Below are positions 1 to 11,550 of a DNA stretch of 64,000 nt, piece by piece (position 1 is the stretch's first letter; each line of letters starts with the position of its first letter). This DNA comes from Turbatrix aceti. Its lineage: Eukaryota > Nematoda > Chromadorea > Rhabditida > Panagrolaimidae. The position numbers were made by a program, and so were the translations under genes. The notes beneath the pieces were generated by a model. That model worked only from the letters and a program-made list of their open reading frames with translations. It was not told the origin of the DNA and did not search any database. Where the stretch lies: contig OZ017768.1 of NCBI GenBank assembly GCA_963969345.1, positions 3,434,718 to 3,498,717 of the forward strand, written 5' to 3'.

Positions 1-2921
1 GCACAGCACCCCCCTGGCCCGTGCTGGTGGTGACGTCACGAGGTTCGGCTGCTGTTGGCTGGCTGGTCGGGCTCGTAAAACAACAAAAAACTTATTTGCT
101 TCCCCCATCCCCGACACCCGACGGACATGAGGGAGGAGGAGGAGACGCAATGGACTCCAGAGTCCAAACTCCGGCGTACGCGCTCGCGTCAACGGAATAT
201 GTAGGATCAAAGAACGCTAACATATTATTATAAAAAGTTTCCGTAGAGCCTTTTAATCGCGTTCCGACAAACTCCATCTGGATCTGCATCTGCGATTCGA
301 AAAAAATTGTAAATATTAAACAAAATTGGCCCATAAGATCCGCAAAAGAATAAAAAAAAGATGTCAAAGCAGGCGAATTTCGTTATTTTTTAGCCCGAAC
401 AACCTGACAACCCTGGCCTCGAGCAAAACAGAGGAATGCAAGCACAGAGCTCTTCGGCCGTCGCTCGTCATTCGTCGCTCTTCGTCGGCCGACACAAAAT
501 CGAGTTTTTTTTTGCCAAAAACTAGAGAAGAAAGCTTTACGAGCGAGCGGTCGCCAAGTGACGACGAAGATTCAGAGATAACGTAACGCGTCTCGAAAAA
601 AAGATGGACATGAAAAATTCATGCAACGGCACTGCACTGAACTCTGTCGACGTTTTTTTTGCATCTGACTAACATAAGCGCTACTGGAAGCAAGCAGCAA
701 CCGACGAACGAACGAACAAACAAACAGACGAAAACACTTCTAATTACCAAATGGCCAGAGCAAGGCTCAAATTGCACTGCTCCGGCCGGGCCGAGACGAA
801 CCGGAGCGGATGTCACGAGTTCAGAGGGCAGGAATCGGGAATCAGGCAGGGCAGGATAATCTTGTAGTTTGGATTTCGTGCAGGACAACAAAACAAAGGC
901 TGCCCAGAGTTTGGTTTGGCTTGGCTTGGCTTGGTAATGGATGGCGCAGAGATGCTTCCTCCTCCGCCAGGCCATTGTAAACAGACATACGAGGCAAGGC
1001 CATAAGCACGAGAGAGACCGAGTTCGGGGACATTTGCTGGCTTGGGCACACGCCAGCCAGCGCACGAAGAATTCGTCGTTGGCGTCGTCGTCGCCGCCGG
1101 CGGCGGTGGTGGTGGTGGTGGCACCGAGTCGACGACCACGCCCGCCCGCCCGCCCGCACAAGGCCAGCCGGTGTGGGGTGTTGGACCGCCGGACCGCACG
1201 TGTACACGCAACCATGAGCTATTATATTGCTTTTCGCCGGGCCAATGGACACCTGGACCCCTGGGGATTCCAACGCCAGCGTCAGCAGGTCTTCGTCGTC
1301 GTCGACGTTGCCCTAACTAAGAATCAAATTAACGTGCAGGGGCTTGCCTTGCACGTACGTACGCGTACGCGTACGCCTTCTGCTATCAACAAATCAGACC
1401 TGGCCCGGTCCAGAATTGACAAGGAAGATCAGAGGAGCACCAGCTTCATATATGCACATACATACATACATACGTCACCTACATTTATGCAAACAAACTG
1501 ATAGCAAAGTCATAGTAAAAGTCAAAGTCAAAGAACGCACGATGAATGACACCGGAGCAGCCACGGCCACGAGCACGGTCGCGGAAGCCCCGCAAGGCCA
1601 ATTAATGCCAACCAAGAATGTGCCAGTGGTGGCGGTGGTGGTTGTGGTGTGCCGTGACTAATCCAGGCACCCAGGCACGGAGGAAGACTTTTTTCTTCTT
1701 CTTTTTGTCGTAAGTCGAGACCACAAAATACAAAATGCAAAAAAACTCAAAAACAACGAGTCAGAAGATCCCCACGAGTCCTCGAGTGGTGGCCGGACTC
1801 GTCCCAATCATCAGCAATTCAATTCAATTCAATTGTCGTCCGGCGCATCGAAAATCTCCCATCCCACGCTGCCTTATTTTGGGAGAGTCCTAGGACGCGT
1901 AAACAACAAACCACTATAAAAATAGACAAAAAAGTTTGTTTGCAACAAAAAAATTTGTTTCACACAAGAAATCTGTAATCAGTGCCCACGGCCGTCAGCG
2001 CCGTGTTCGGCACAAATTGAATTTGTCAGAGCATCAAGTGTCATAGCCAGCGGTCATCTCATCTCATATCATCATCGCCTCGAGACCAGACCAGACCAGA
2101 CCAGGACATGTTCATAGTTTACTCCGAAAATCCCCCAAGCAGCCACAGAGCTTTTGCCGACCGGAAAGCTCGCATACATATACATACGTTTATCGTCCTT
2201 GGGGGCGTCAAAGCGCTAATCCACTTTGCCGAGTCATTCAACGTCATCTCATATCATCAGTCTGACAGACAGCCGGATTGGAATTCGCGTGTATACACGC
2301 ACAACTAACTAAATATCTAGATACTAGGCAACGCAGCAACCAAGTAGTACGTGAGAAACGCTGGCTCGAGCAAGCGAAAAACAAAACAAAACAAAAAAGA
2401 CGTCGTCCGTCGAAGGAAAGAAAGCGAAGAAGTAAAAGTGCAAAATTGTCCGGTGTCCACGGTGATGCGAGGAGCTAAAAGCTGCGGCGTTGGCGCGGGT
2501 GCTTTCTGCGCATTCTGCCGGCAGCTTGTTGCCATCTATGTACTTGTTTCGCTTCCATGAAGTCGACCGGATGATGAACATTTGTTATCCCTATCGGAAA
2601 AAGCAATGACGATAGACACGGTTAAATGCTGAAGGTTGATGCTTTTTAGCGTTGGAATTTGTTGACATCGACGGAAAACAGGAAAATGCCCTCTTGCTGT
2701 TACGTTCGTTCACCATTGCGTTTATGGACTTTAAAAAACAACTTGTACACCAAAATTGATTCACACAAACTCGAAGAACGTTATTGGCATGGATTGTGAT
2801 AAAATACAATTCAGAAAAAAAATTATACGCTTGCTCGATTTTATTTTTCATTGGATTTTTCAAAAAAAAACAGTCAGGGAACAGAGTGTAACAACAAAAA
2901 CTCGGTGTTGCGTCACATGGA
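1..2921. other. Intergenic region, no gene seen
   Basis: No reading frame here has recognisable protein similarity or a convincing splice structure. The stretch has simple-sequence patches: GTC/GGT trinucleotide runs near 1080-1125, CGTACG repeats near 1355-1375 and ACATAC repeats near 1455-1475. It could hold 5' UTR exons or enhancers of the downstream KDM8-like gene, but nothing specific can be supported. Confidence 0.5.
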
Positions 2922-5546
2922 GTGTTCTCTGTTTGGTTTTTCCCGATTTTTTGTCCGTCGACTGCTCGCAAGCAATCACCGATGCTGGTCACCGCTTTCT
3001 TTTCGGACAACGACCCGGGATGCGTCATCGAAGACGACGGGAGCATCCGTGTGGCTTCCACAGCCGCCACGGAGTCCCTCGATGTTTCTCTCCAACGTGT
3101 GCAACGACTCGTCTTCGCCGCAGAACCCAACAAAACCTGTTCATTCCGGGTTTCGAACTCATCTGAAATCACCGTCACGGATTTTACGCTTTCCAGAACG
3201 TCAGGTATTTTTGAGTGCGCAATGTTTTGGCTGACAACTCACCTTAAAAGTCATCGAATCGTCGCTGCGAGCACTTCTGAAGTCGAAGACGATTTTTTTG
3301 CCCTCAACGGCTTCCAGGTGGATTCTGGGGACTTCCAGGTGGTTTTTGTTCCTATGAACGAGAGACAGCCTGAGCTGGGATGTGACCTCTTGGATTGTCA
3401 ATTTGAGGCTTACGTTCATCGGCACTGCAGTGGGAGGTCTCATTTTGAGGCTCTTCGACGGTTGCATGTCCGTTTTTTACGTTTGTTACGATCTCGTAAG
3501 CATGGACGGCTCTGCGCAGCTGATTTTGACGTTTCACGCTGGGCAGGACGCTCTGAACCCCTGGACGATGATGATGACGATGACTGCCGGAGCTTCATAG
3601 CAGACCTACTCGCCATCAAGCAAGCAGCAAATACCGCGCTTAACTCTCGACCATTCTGCGACGTTCCTCAGCACTGGAGGCTCCTCTACGCCGCTGCCGG
3701 TCAGCTCCACGCTCGGTGGCTTCTAGCACGAAATCGGCCCTTCAAGGCGATCTACGTCGTCGACATGGCCATTCTCAAGGGCATCCAGTTCGACGATCGC
3801 TCTCTACAGCGTCTGGCTTCTTTTATCTGCTCCCAGCTGCCTCCACCGCCCGAACTGACCATCCCGGAAGACAGCTACCCCACTCCAACCCCGCTAGCGA
3901 CCTCCAAGCAAATTCATGTGCTCGACAGACCGTCGATCGAGGCTTTCATCAAGGCTACAACCGCGGATGACGGTTCACGGTTGCCGGTTATCGTCAGGAA
4001 TCTGATCAAGGAGTTTCCTGTTTTTGACGTTTTGACGTGAGTTGGACGCCTCAAAAAACATACGCAAGCGCATAACACAATTTTTTGTGACAATTTCGAT
4101 GCGGAACGTTGAACGTAAAATATTTATGAGGCATAATCTGGCAGAGTTACCATCGCCGGAAATAGCGTTTTTGACATTTTTGACGATTTATGGCATGTTG
4201 TAGCTGAAAAAAATACAGAATTTCCTAAGTTGGGGTACATATTGATCGAAGCGAATTTTTATGAAGATTTCGATAAAAATATAGAGTTATACTTTTAAAA
4301 ATGCCGAAAAATGCATTTAAAAAACAACCACAATGAAAAATGGAAACATTTGTATCGACATTTTTCAAGGTGACCCTATATTTTTATATTTTTCCCGGAT
4401 TCTCCATCAAAAATCACATCGATCGAAATGTTCCCTGGCTTTGAAAATGCCGTATTTTTTAAGCTACGACGTGCCAAAAATTGTCAAAAATGGCGAAAAC
4501 ATGATTTTCGGCCGCGTAACTCCGCCAGATCATACCTCCGACAACCGAATTTTACGGTAGAAACTTTTGTATAGTAAAAGCAACTTTTTGGCAAAATTTC
4601 ATGCAACAATTTCCAAAATGTCACCTAACACATTCCTTATGAGTAGTTCGACGAAGCGGAACTTTTTACACCATTTAGAGTGTTTTTGGTACTCATTTCT
4701 GACGCAAATGAATTTTTAATCTCATGCCGAAAAAAAAGAGAGCCAGTTAGTTTTTCATTTTTCATCATTTTTTTATTTTTAGGTTCGATTACCTCAACCG
4801 AGTCCATGGTCGTCGACGTGCTCCCGTCGAGTTTGGTTCGAGCTACGCGGCTTCCGATTACTCACAGAAGATAATCACGCTGCACGAATACCTGCGGGAT
4901 TACGTGTCTGGTGTTTCTGCGGATGTGGATGTAGAGGTGGGGTGTTCGTCCTCCCTCCCGGATGATCGTGATCGTTGTATTATCATATGTACATACCCCT
5001 TTGCAGGTGACGACGACTACGACTGCTCCCCGGGCTTACCTGGCGCAGCACGCGTTGATCGACCAGCTAGACCTCGTTTCCCTGGTCCCGGTGCCGGACT
5101 ACGCTTACACCCTCTCAGACGTCGAATCCGAGGCGGTGACGATAAACGCGTTCATCGGCCCGGCCGGGACCATTTCTCCCCTTCACCTGGATCCACGTCC
5201 GAATTTTTTCTGCCAGGTATTTTACCTCCGGTCCCCAAAAAAATTTTTTGGTCACGTGTCTGTTTACGCATTTTCCATTATTTTCCAGATCAGAGGTCGA
5301 AAATTTGTGCGTCTCGTGCATCCGCGTTTCGCCGACGATGTCTACCTGAACCCAGCCGGTTCGCTGCAGTCCAACAGCAGCGCCGCGGACCTAGAGACCC
5401 CAGACTACTCCCTGTTCCCTCGTTTGAGGGGCGTCCCGGTGGAAGAGGCTGTCCTCGAGGCCGGTGACTGCCTCTTTCTGCCTGCCAAGCACCTGCATCT
5501 CATGCGCAGCCTCACGCCTTCCATTTCTGTGGCTATTTGGGTGTAG
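2922..5546 (+). CDS. kdm8: KDM8/JMJD5-like JmjC-domain oxygenase
   Basis: Exons 2922-4036, 4783-4936, 5007-5216 and 5289-5546 close in frame. Translation may instead begin at the ATG at 2982. The C-terminal 200 residues match the JMJD5 JmjC domain: a PVEFGSSY strand, AYLAQHALIDQ, then TINAFIGPAGTISPLHLDP, which carries the HxD iron ligands (HLD), then the distal histidine segment AKHLHLMRSL and a terminal beta strand. The helical segment before it (VPQHWRLLYAAAG...VDMAILKGIQFDD) matches the JMJD5 N-terminal region. JMJD5 is a nuclear Fe(II)/2-oxoglutarate oxygenase, described as an arginyl hydroxylase or histone-tail protease. The first roughly 170 residues have no recognised counterpart and include VSNSSEITVTDF and FQVDSGDFQVVFVPMN, which read like a beta-sandwich. 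Intron 1 (4037-4782) is filled by a foldback repeat. Family call firm; N-terminus uncertain. Confidence 0.85.
4100..4680. repeat. Foldback repeat family 1, copy A (KDM8 intron 1)
   Basis: AT-rich near-palindrome. The left arm starts around ATCTGGCAGAGTTAC (about 4136) and the right arm carries the inverse GTAACTCCGCCAGAT (about 4517-4531). Inside, a segment reading GGCATGTTGTAGCT on the left pairs with AGCTACGACGTGCC on the right, and GATAAAAATATAGAGTTAT pairs with CCCTATATTTTTATATTTTTC. The core is a short loop around AATGCCGAAAAATGCATTT. It occupies almost the whole intron. No coding capacity. Confidence 0.8.
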
Positions 5547-7752
5547 TTCGAGGTCTTTGTCTGGCTGGCCGGATGGCAGCTTGGTTTGCCAAGCGGGTAA
5601 ATTGATAGAAATGAAATTCGACGCTTGCGCGCGCGCATTCGTTGTGTTGTAAATACAAATGACCGGCTTCCGACAACGATGACCACTTGGACCCATGTGC
5701 TTGGGAAATAAATTTTCGGAAGCAGAACCAGAGGGGATCGTATTTGTTTTTGTTGACCCGGTCTCGAGTGGATTTTGTCTTGTCTGCTCCGGTGCTTTGT
5801 ATTTGTTTTTGTTTTTGAATTCGAAAACGAATACGAATTGAAACTCGAATTCCAAGGGTTTTCTTGTTTTTAAAAGGTTGAAACAACCGAATCACCCCGG
5901 CCACGGCCACGGTGAACAACAAAACAGCAACAAAAAAACGAGTTGTCGAGTCGATTAACGAGTACATAGAGTAATTCTGTCTGAAACATTGCGTTCTTCT
6001 TCTTTTTCTGTCACTTTTTCGCGGAGTGCCGAGCCCGAGTGTCTGGCTCATTTCACGCCTGACTTGACGAGGTTCTTCCTGTTCGGGAGCGTGTGCAATT
6101 GTCCTCTGGCCTGGCCTGGCCAAGCGGCACTCAACCCAACTCTGCCCCCCGCCCGGCAATCAGTCGGTCGGTGCTGCCTTTCTTTTGTCGCCTCCGCCTC
6201 TGGCCGCGAGCCAGGAGGCAGGGTTGGGTTCAGTTCATCTTAGTGTTTGTTTGTTCTTCATCTTCGTCGTTATCGTCGTCGTCGTCCGAGAAGGCCCGGA
6301 GAATAAGTATAGAATCTGGTTTTGTCAAACTTGCCGGGATGCAGGGCAGGGCAGGACGAGGTCCTCCGCGTGGTGCTCGTTTGTCGGTGTTGGCAGGCAG
6401 GGTGCTGCAGCGTGAGACAGCTCTCCTCCGCCCGCATCCACATCGTTTGTCTCTTCTTCTTCATCTTTTCTTTTCTTTTTTTTCCGTGCGAGACAAGATG
6501 ATACTGCTCCGGCAACCAACTCCGGTTGTCGCCGGTGGCGGTCGGAGCGGGCGGTGCTTGTCTCGAGAGCCAGTTGAATCCGGATTGCGATTGCGGTTGC
6601 GGTTGCGAGAACAAACCGGAGCACCAGCAGCACCAGCACCTTAAGCGCGTCCTCCTCCTCCTAGTCCACCTGTAACAAACAAGCTGCTGATGAGTCAAAA
6701 AACGAGCAGCTTGCTTACCCGAGAGGATTCATGCACCTTGGTCCGCGCTTTGCTTCGTCACTCCTTGCTCAACAATTTTTTTTTGTTCCATCTTAGCCGC
6801 TTTCAAAGATTTTTGTTCTCCTTCCGAAGATTTGAATTGTCTATGTATGTACAACAACATGATTTATCTTCTCTGCTGCGGTGTGTGTTTATTTCTTTGT
6901 TTACAGCAAGCAGTCCACAGTGTTATAACACTCACCGCTGCATGCCACCACGAAGGCGGTGCCGCGGCCCATAATTTCTAATTTGCCGTGCGCGTTAGTT
7001 TTTTCCATTACTGCTGCTGCTGCTGGATCGATGCGGTCGGTGGTCCGTCTATGCGCGCGTTGTCACCTGCCTTGGATCTGTGTTTATGTTTTTTTTTCGA
7101 ACAAAAATGCGGATGAATTCGGATGGATCCTCGCACTTAAAAAAAACCGATTTGCCCGTCATCACTGCCGCAAGATGCCCCCAATAGCACCGACGGGGGT
7201 GGTCGGCGCAGTCAGGAGAAGGATCGATTTTGACTCATTCGACTGACTCGCCGTTGGGTCGGGTCGGGTCATTATCCTATTTTTCACCTCTTGCTCCGGC
7301 CTCTCTGATGGTGGTGATGGTGATGATGGTATGTGTGTGTGCGCGACTTTTCTGATCTACAACCAACCCAGCCGTGTCACCGCTCTTCCCTCCCCTCTTC
7401 TTTTCCTCCGGAGAGTGTCGTTGACCGAAAAGCTTTTCAGATCAGATCACCACACTGCTCTACCACTAGTACAATCGCCTCGGGTTAAAGCGAGAGAGTA
7501 GAGAGACAGGTAGGAGGCCAGGCCAGGCCCATCACGAACCACAACCAGGCGGAGTCCCGAGCAAGCGAGTACGCGTGTGCAGGGCGGCGGGCGAAATCAC
7601 TCGACGACCGCTGGCTCTGATCTTTCTGTGTTTTTTTTTTTGCAAAAAAATTGCCTGCCGTTTGTTTGCCACTTCGCATCATTATCGGTCGGCAGCGTGA
7701 CAACTACGTGTAGACAAATTCGAAGGAGGAAGCCCCGTCCCCCCCCATCCAG
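5547..7752. other. Intergenic region, no gene seen
   Basis: This lies between the KDM8-like stop and the start of the multipass membrane gene. It has pyrimidine-rich runs (TCTTCTTCTTCATC near 6450), GTC/GTCGTCGTC runs near 6270 and a GATGGTGATG run near 7310. Open frames in it are short, compositionally biased and without recognisable domains. It is probably 3' UTR of KDM8 followed by upstream sequence of the next gene. Confidence 0.5.
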
Positions 7753-10700
7753 ATGGCCGGCTACAGCGTCAACGTGAATCACGTCCGATGGCTTCGCTTC
7801 AGCCAGGCGTCATCGCTTGTGCTGTGCGCGGCGTGGATCGTCGCGTGCAGCCTCATGTATTGGTTTGCTCCTTCTTTCCAGGTTTGTTTGTTTGTTTGTC
7901 TTTTGACTTTATTATCCGTCTTCCGGTGGGGTCCACGCGTAATCCAAAAATCCTCTATCCCCTGCTTTTCTGACCTCAGAAGTCTTTTAACTTTTCAGAA
8001 AATAATTAATTTTACGTCTAAAAGTGTTTTGAAGTAGTTTTGAGTTTTTTTTACGTTTCGTTTTTACGAGTCAGTCGGCAGGCAATTAATTGATTATTTT
8101 CATTAGGGACCAGGCAGGTGAATCGATGTGCTCCGATGCAGTTGGTGCGCGAATCATCATCGCTGTTTACCCTTGTACTTTTTTTTGTTTTTTTCGCTCT
8201 CCGCGGCTAATTCTCCTTTCTTTTCCCATTCCTTTTCCTTCCTCGCCTGTTTGGGGCGCTAATTGAAGTGGTGTCCCGATCGACGATGCGATGGGCCACG
8301 AGAGTGAACCCCGGGGCTGTTTGCTCCTCGTCCCGACGATCACGACGTTGGTTTGACGTCGCCATCGCCTTCGTCGTAGGGGTTTGATCATGAGAACGCA
8401 CCCATGCATGATGCCCAGGTTGGGTTGGGTCGGGTTCGTTAACTAACTGACTAACATAAGCGACCAAGAATAGAACGGAGAGCTGTTCTAGGGTTCTGTT
8501 TCTGTTCACATAAATAAATAAATATAAATACACGGACCACCACTGCTGCTGGCGTGAGTTTATGTCAACATAGGATAGGTTTTTTTGAACAAAAAAATGC
8601 ATACGTGGATGTAATACATAGATTTGTCGCAGAACGGCAGCTGAGGCTAAAGAGTGACGTACGTCTCAATATCTTATATCTCACCGACCTACCTGCCAGG
8701 TGACACCTCGCAATTTTCATTTTCTAACTTATCATCATCATCGATGATCTGCGGCTTTTGCACGCGTTTTCAAGAGAGCAACAAAAAAGTCATATGCTCT
8801 GCGTATTTTTTTTTATCATAAATATAACCAAGGTGTCATCGTAAGCAATTTACGAGCGATGTTTTTCCCCTGGGTTTTGCAACCTGAGCACCAGTCTTTT
8901 CACGGGGAATTGCGATGTTGCGGTGATTTTGATTTCAGAATCACCCCGTGACGGAAAGGCATTGTGTGTGAACGTTTTTGATCCTTTTTCGCGACTTCTT
9001 TCATGGGAATGTTAGAATTTTATTTTCATCGGTCGTCGTCTGATAAATAAATAGGAGTTGGTTTCACAAACGCAAACAACTGGACACTCGACATTTTCTC
9101 CGGGGCTTGAGGGGTTTTTGAGAACCAAAAAAATCATTGTCAGACTTGTCAAAACTTTTGTTTTTGTTAAAAGCAAGCTGAACAGAGCAGAGGGTTACAA
9201 ATCAAACCGGATTACGATCACAAAAAAAGCAAAATTTTTCCCAACAAGCAAAAAAATTGTTTTTACCTGTCAAAAAAAGCATAATCTTGCAGATAGATAA
9301 ACTCTACGACTGCAGATGGCATCTTTCTTCTCTGCTCATCAGCGGAGGCTTCAGCTACCTGTTTCTGCGGTCATCGACGCCGCTCATCTACGCGGCAGCT
9401 TTCATCTCCGGGCAGTACAGCATGGTGTACTGCTTCATGTCGATGGTCATATACTCCGTCGACTGCGTGGTCCTGCTCTCCCGGGATCCTTCAGAACCCG
9501 TCAACGCGATCAGCGAAATGGATTTCTCAATGTACCTCAAACTTGCTGCCGTCATGATTGTTCTCTCAGCTTTCGGACTTTTCGTATCCATGATTCTCGT
9601 CCACAGGATGCTACTCATCGGCTGGGAGATGGCCCTTCCCCGTCGGCCCACCAGCATGCGAGCTATCCAGGTCCTCTCCGGTGTCCACGCGGCCTTCGCG
9701 CTCTTCACCATGTACGTGATTGAGGAGCTTACGCACTACAGAACCTGGTTTGTGCGTGTTTACCTGGTCCATGATTTTGGATGCAGTTTGTTGGGTCTTT
9801 CGTTGGCTGTTTTACAAATGACGTCTTTGGCGCACCCAAATCCGGTCGTCATGTTAGCAGTCTTTGCCGCTAACCTCTGCCAATTCGTGCAGGACCTCCA
9901 CATCGGGACCACCGCCTTCTACACCGCGTTCTACGTCCAGAAGTTGTCACAAGCGACTTCACCCAGCGCGACGGTTGCCCACGTCGTTATTGGGCTCAAT
10001 CTCGTCGTTCACATCGCGCGGATGGGCATGTGCGCAGCGACAGCCTGGATCCTGGCCCCTTCCATCTGGTCCAGCGAGCTTCGACTCCGTGTCCAGCGCA
10101 AGGTCGACACCGAACGCCTAACAGCAGCCCAGGACTACGTAGTCGCGCTGGCGAAGGAGAACCGCTGGCTGCTGTACATGTGCGCATGGGCACTCGTCAT
10201 CGCAGTCGGTCACGCGATCCTCGACGTCGCCTACGTCCTCCTAGACTCCATCATGGAAGCGTTGATGATCGCGGCAGGCACGACGTTTTTCTTCAGCCTG
10301 CTCATCCTCGCAGGCATTGTGCTGTACATGCGCCGGCGCTATCGCCTGGCTCTCGTCTGCTGCGCTTATTTCGCGCTCAATTTGCTCGTTTCATCTTCGC
10401 TCCTGGTGACTTCCTTTGTGCAGGACGTGGTCCTCGGTCCTGCGGGTCTCGCGCCACGCAGTACCCTCCTCTACACCGCGGATATCGCGCTCTCGGCTTT
10501 GACCATGTACCTGGCGATCAGCGTTCTTCGGTTTTCGACACGATCTTTGCTACAGTCTTACACGCTCATGACTCAGACAGCTGCAGTGACCCGTGCCGTC
10601 CGATTTCTGCGAAATATCGCTCTCGTTCTTCTGTTGACCGTTGCAATGGAACTCGCGCTGCTTCTTGAAATGCGAATCGACGCTAAGATCGCAAATTTGT

Positions 10701-11550
10701 CAATGTCCAGCAGCATCCATGACTGGCTGATTAATGCGGTTCAGTCTGTCTTCCTCTACTGGGCTACAAAACACGAGCGATATCAGTGCTGTCTTCTTGT
10801 CATCGTGCTTCAGCTCAGCAGCGTGGTTATTGTCAGTCTGGATATCCTCGCTCAGCAGACGGATCTTATGCAGATGCTCATCACTGTTGTCGTCCAGCAC
10901 AACGCGTATATCGTTAATACAGAATCCTCTACGGTTTCTGCTTTCCCGATGGCTCATTTCGTCATTATCATGGTTAGTTTTGGGTTTTTGAACGAACTTT
11001 TTTTAGTTTATGCCATGCATTTTTGTACAAGTTCGTTTTCTGGTCTTTTGACGCGTGAAAATTCTGTTAATTCCTGGCACTGACGTAAATTTCATGCATC
11101 CATAATCACCCAACCCATTTGCAGGTTCTCCACTTCCTGCAAGTCGTTCAGTGGCTTCTAGCAGTCGCTGCGGTCGCTACAGCGCTCTACATCGTCGATA
11201 ACGTCGTCGTCGACGATTCTACAAAATCCAACGACAATCACGAAATCAACGTACTCCGAATGGGCATTGATGACGCTCCCCTCCCGGTGCAGACCGCGCT
11301 CGATCCCGTCGACCACCCACACTCAAAAACCACCCCCAAAACCAACGGCACAGGCCCACGCAAGCCGAGTACCGGTGCCAATGGCGGCATGCTGGCTTTT
11401 GAGAACGCGCTCTTCAACGATCCACTCGCAATGTCCCGGCTACCAGACTTAGACAGCAGCGATTCAAGCCAGGCGACCACCGTTGAGATGGACGTCGTCG
11501 ACGTGCCCCTCGACGACCACCCCCAGACGACGACCACCCACCATGCTTAG
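7753..11550 (+). CDS. 744-aa multipass membrane protein with four repeated 4-TM units
   Basis: Three exons (7753-7881, 9293-10972, 11125-11550), all in phase 0, encode 744 residues. I do not recognise the family. The protein is almost entirely hydrophobic helices up to about residue 640, then a hydrophilic Ser/Thr/Asp-rich cytosolic-type tail of roughly 100 residues. By eye there are about 16 membrane segments that fall into four blocks of four. Each block opens with an arginine/tryptophan-led helix: HVRWLRFSQASSLVL, MRAIQVLSGVHAAFAL, NRWLLYMCAWALVIAV and AVRFLRNIALVLLLTV. Basic residues often end the helices (VHRMLL, YMRRRYR, RFSTRS). A transporter or large receptor is possible, but no catalytic or ligand motif is visible. 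Intron 1 is unusually long (1411 nt) and could hold regulatory sequence. Confidence 0.75.

Noticed and set aside
619..1215. 198-codon open frame on the minus strand
   Set aside because: Driven by simple repeats (CGTC/GGT runs give Thr/Ala/Arg strings), overlaps other open frames on both strands and has no domain or splice context.
3382..3600. Alternative plus-strand frame inside KDM8 exon 1
   Set aside because: The hydrophobic look is intriguing, but the main frame is open for over 1.1 kb and continues directly into JMJD5-like sequence.
10030..10668. A 212-codon open frame overlapping the 744-aa membrane gene
   Set aside because: Arg/His/Pro-rich shadow in another frame of a GC-rich exon. 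The main frame has clear membrane helices throughout.
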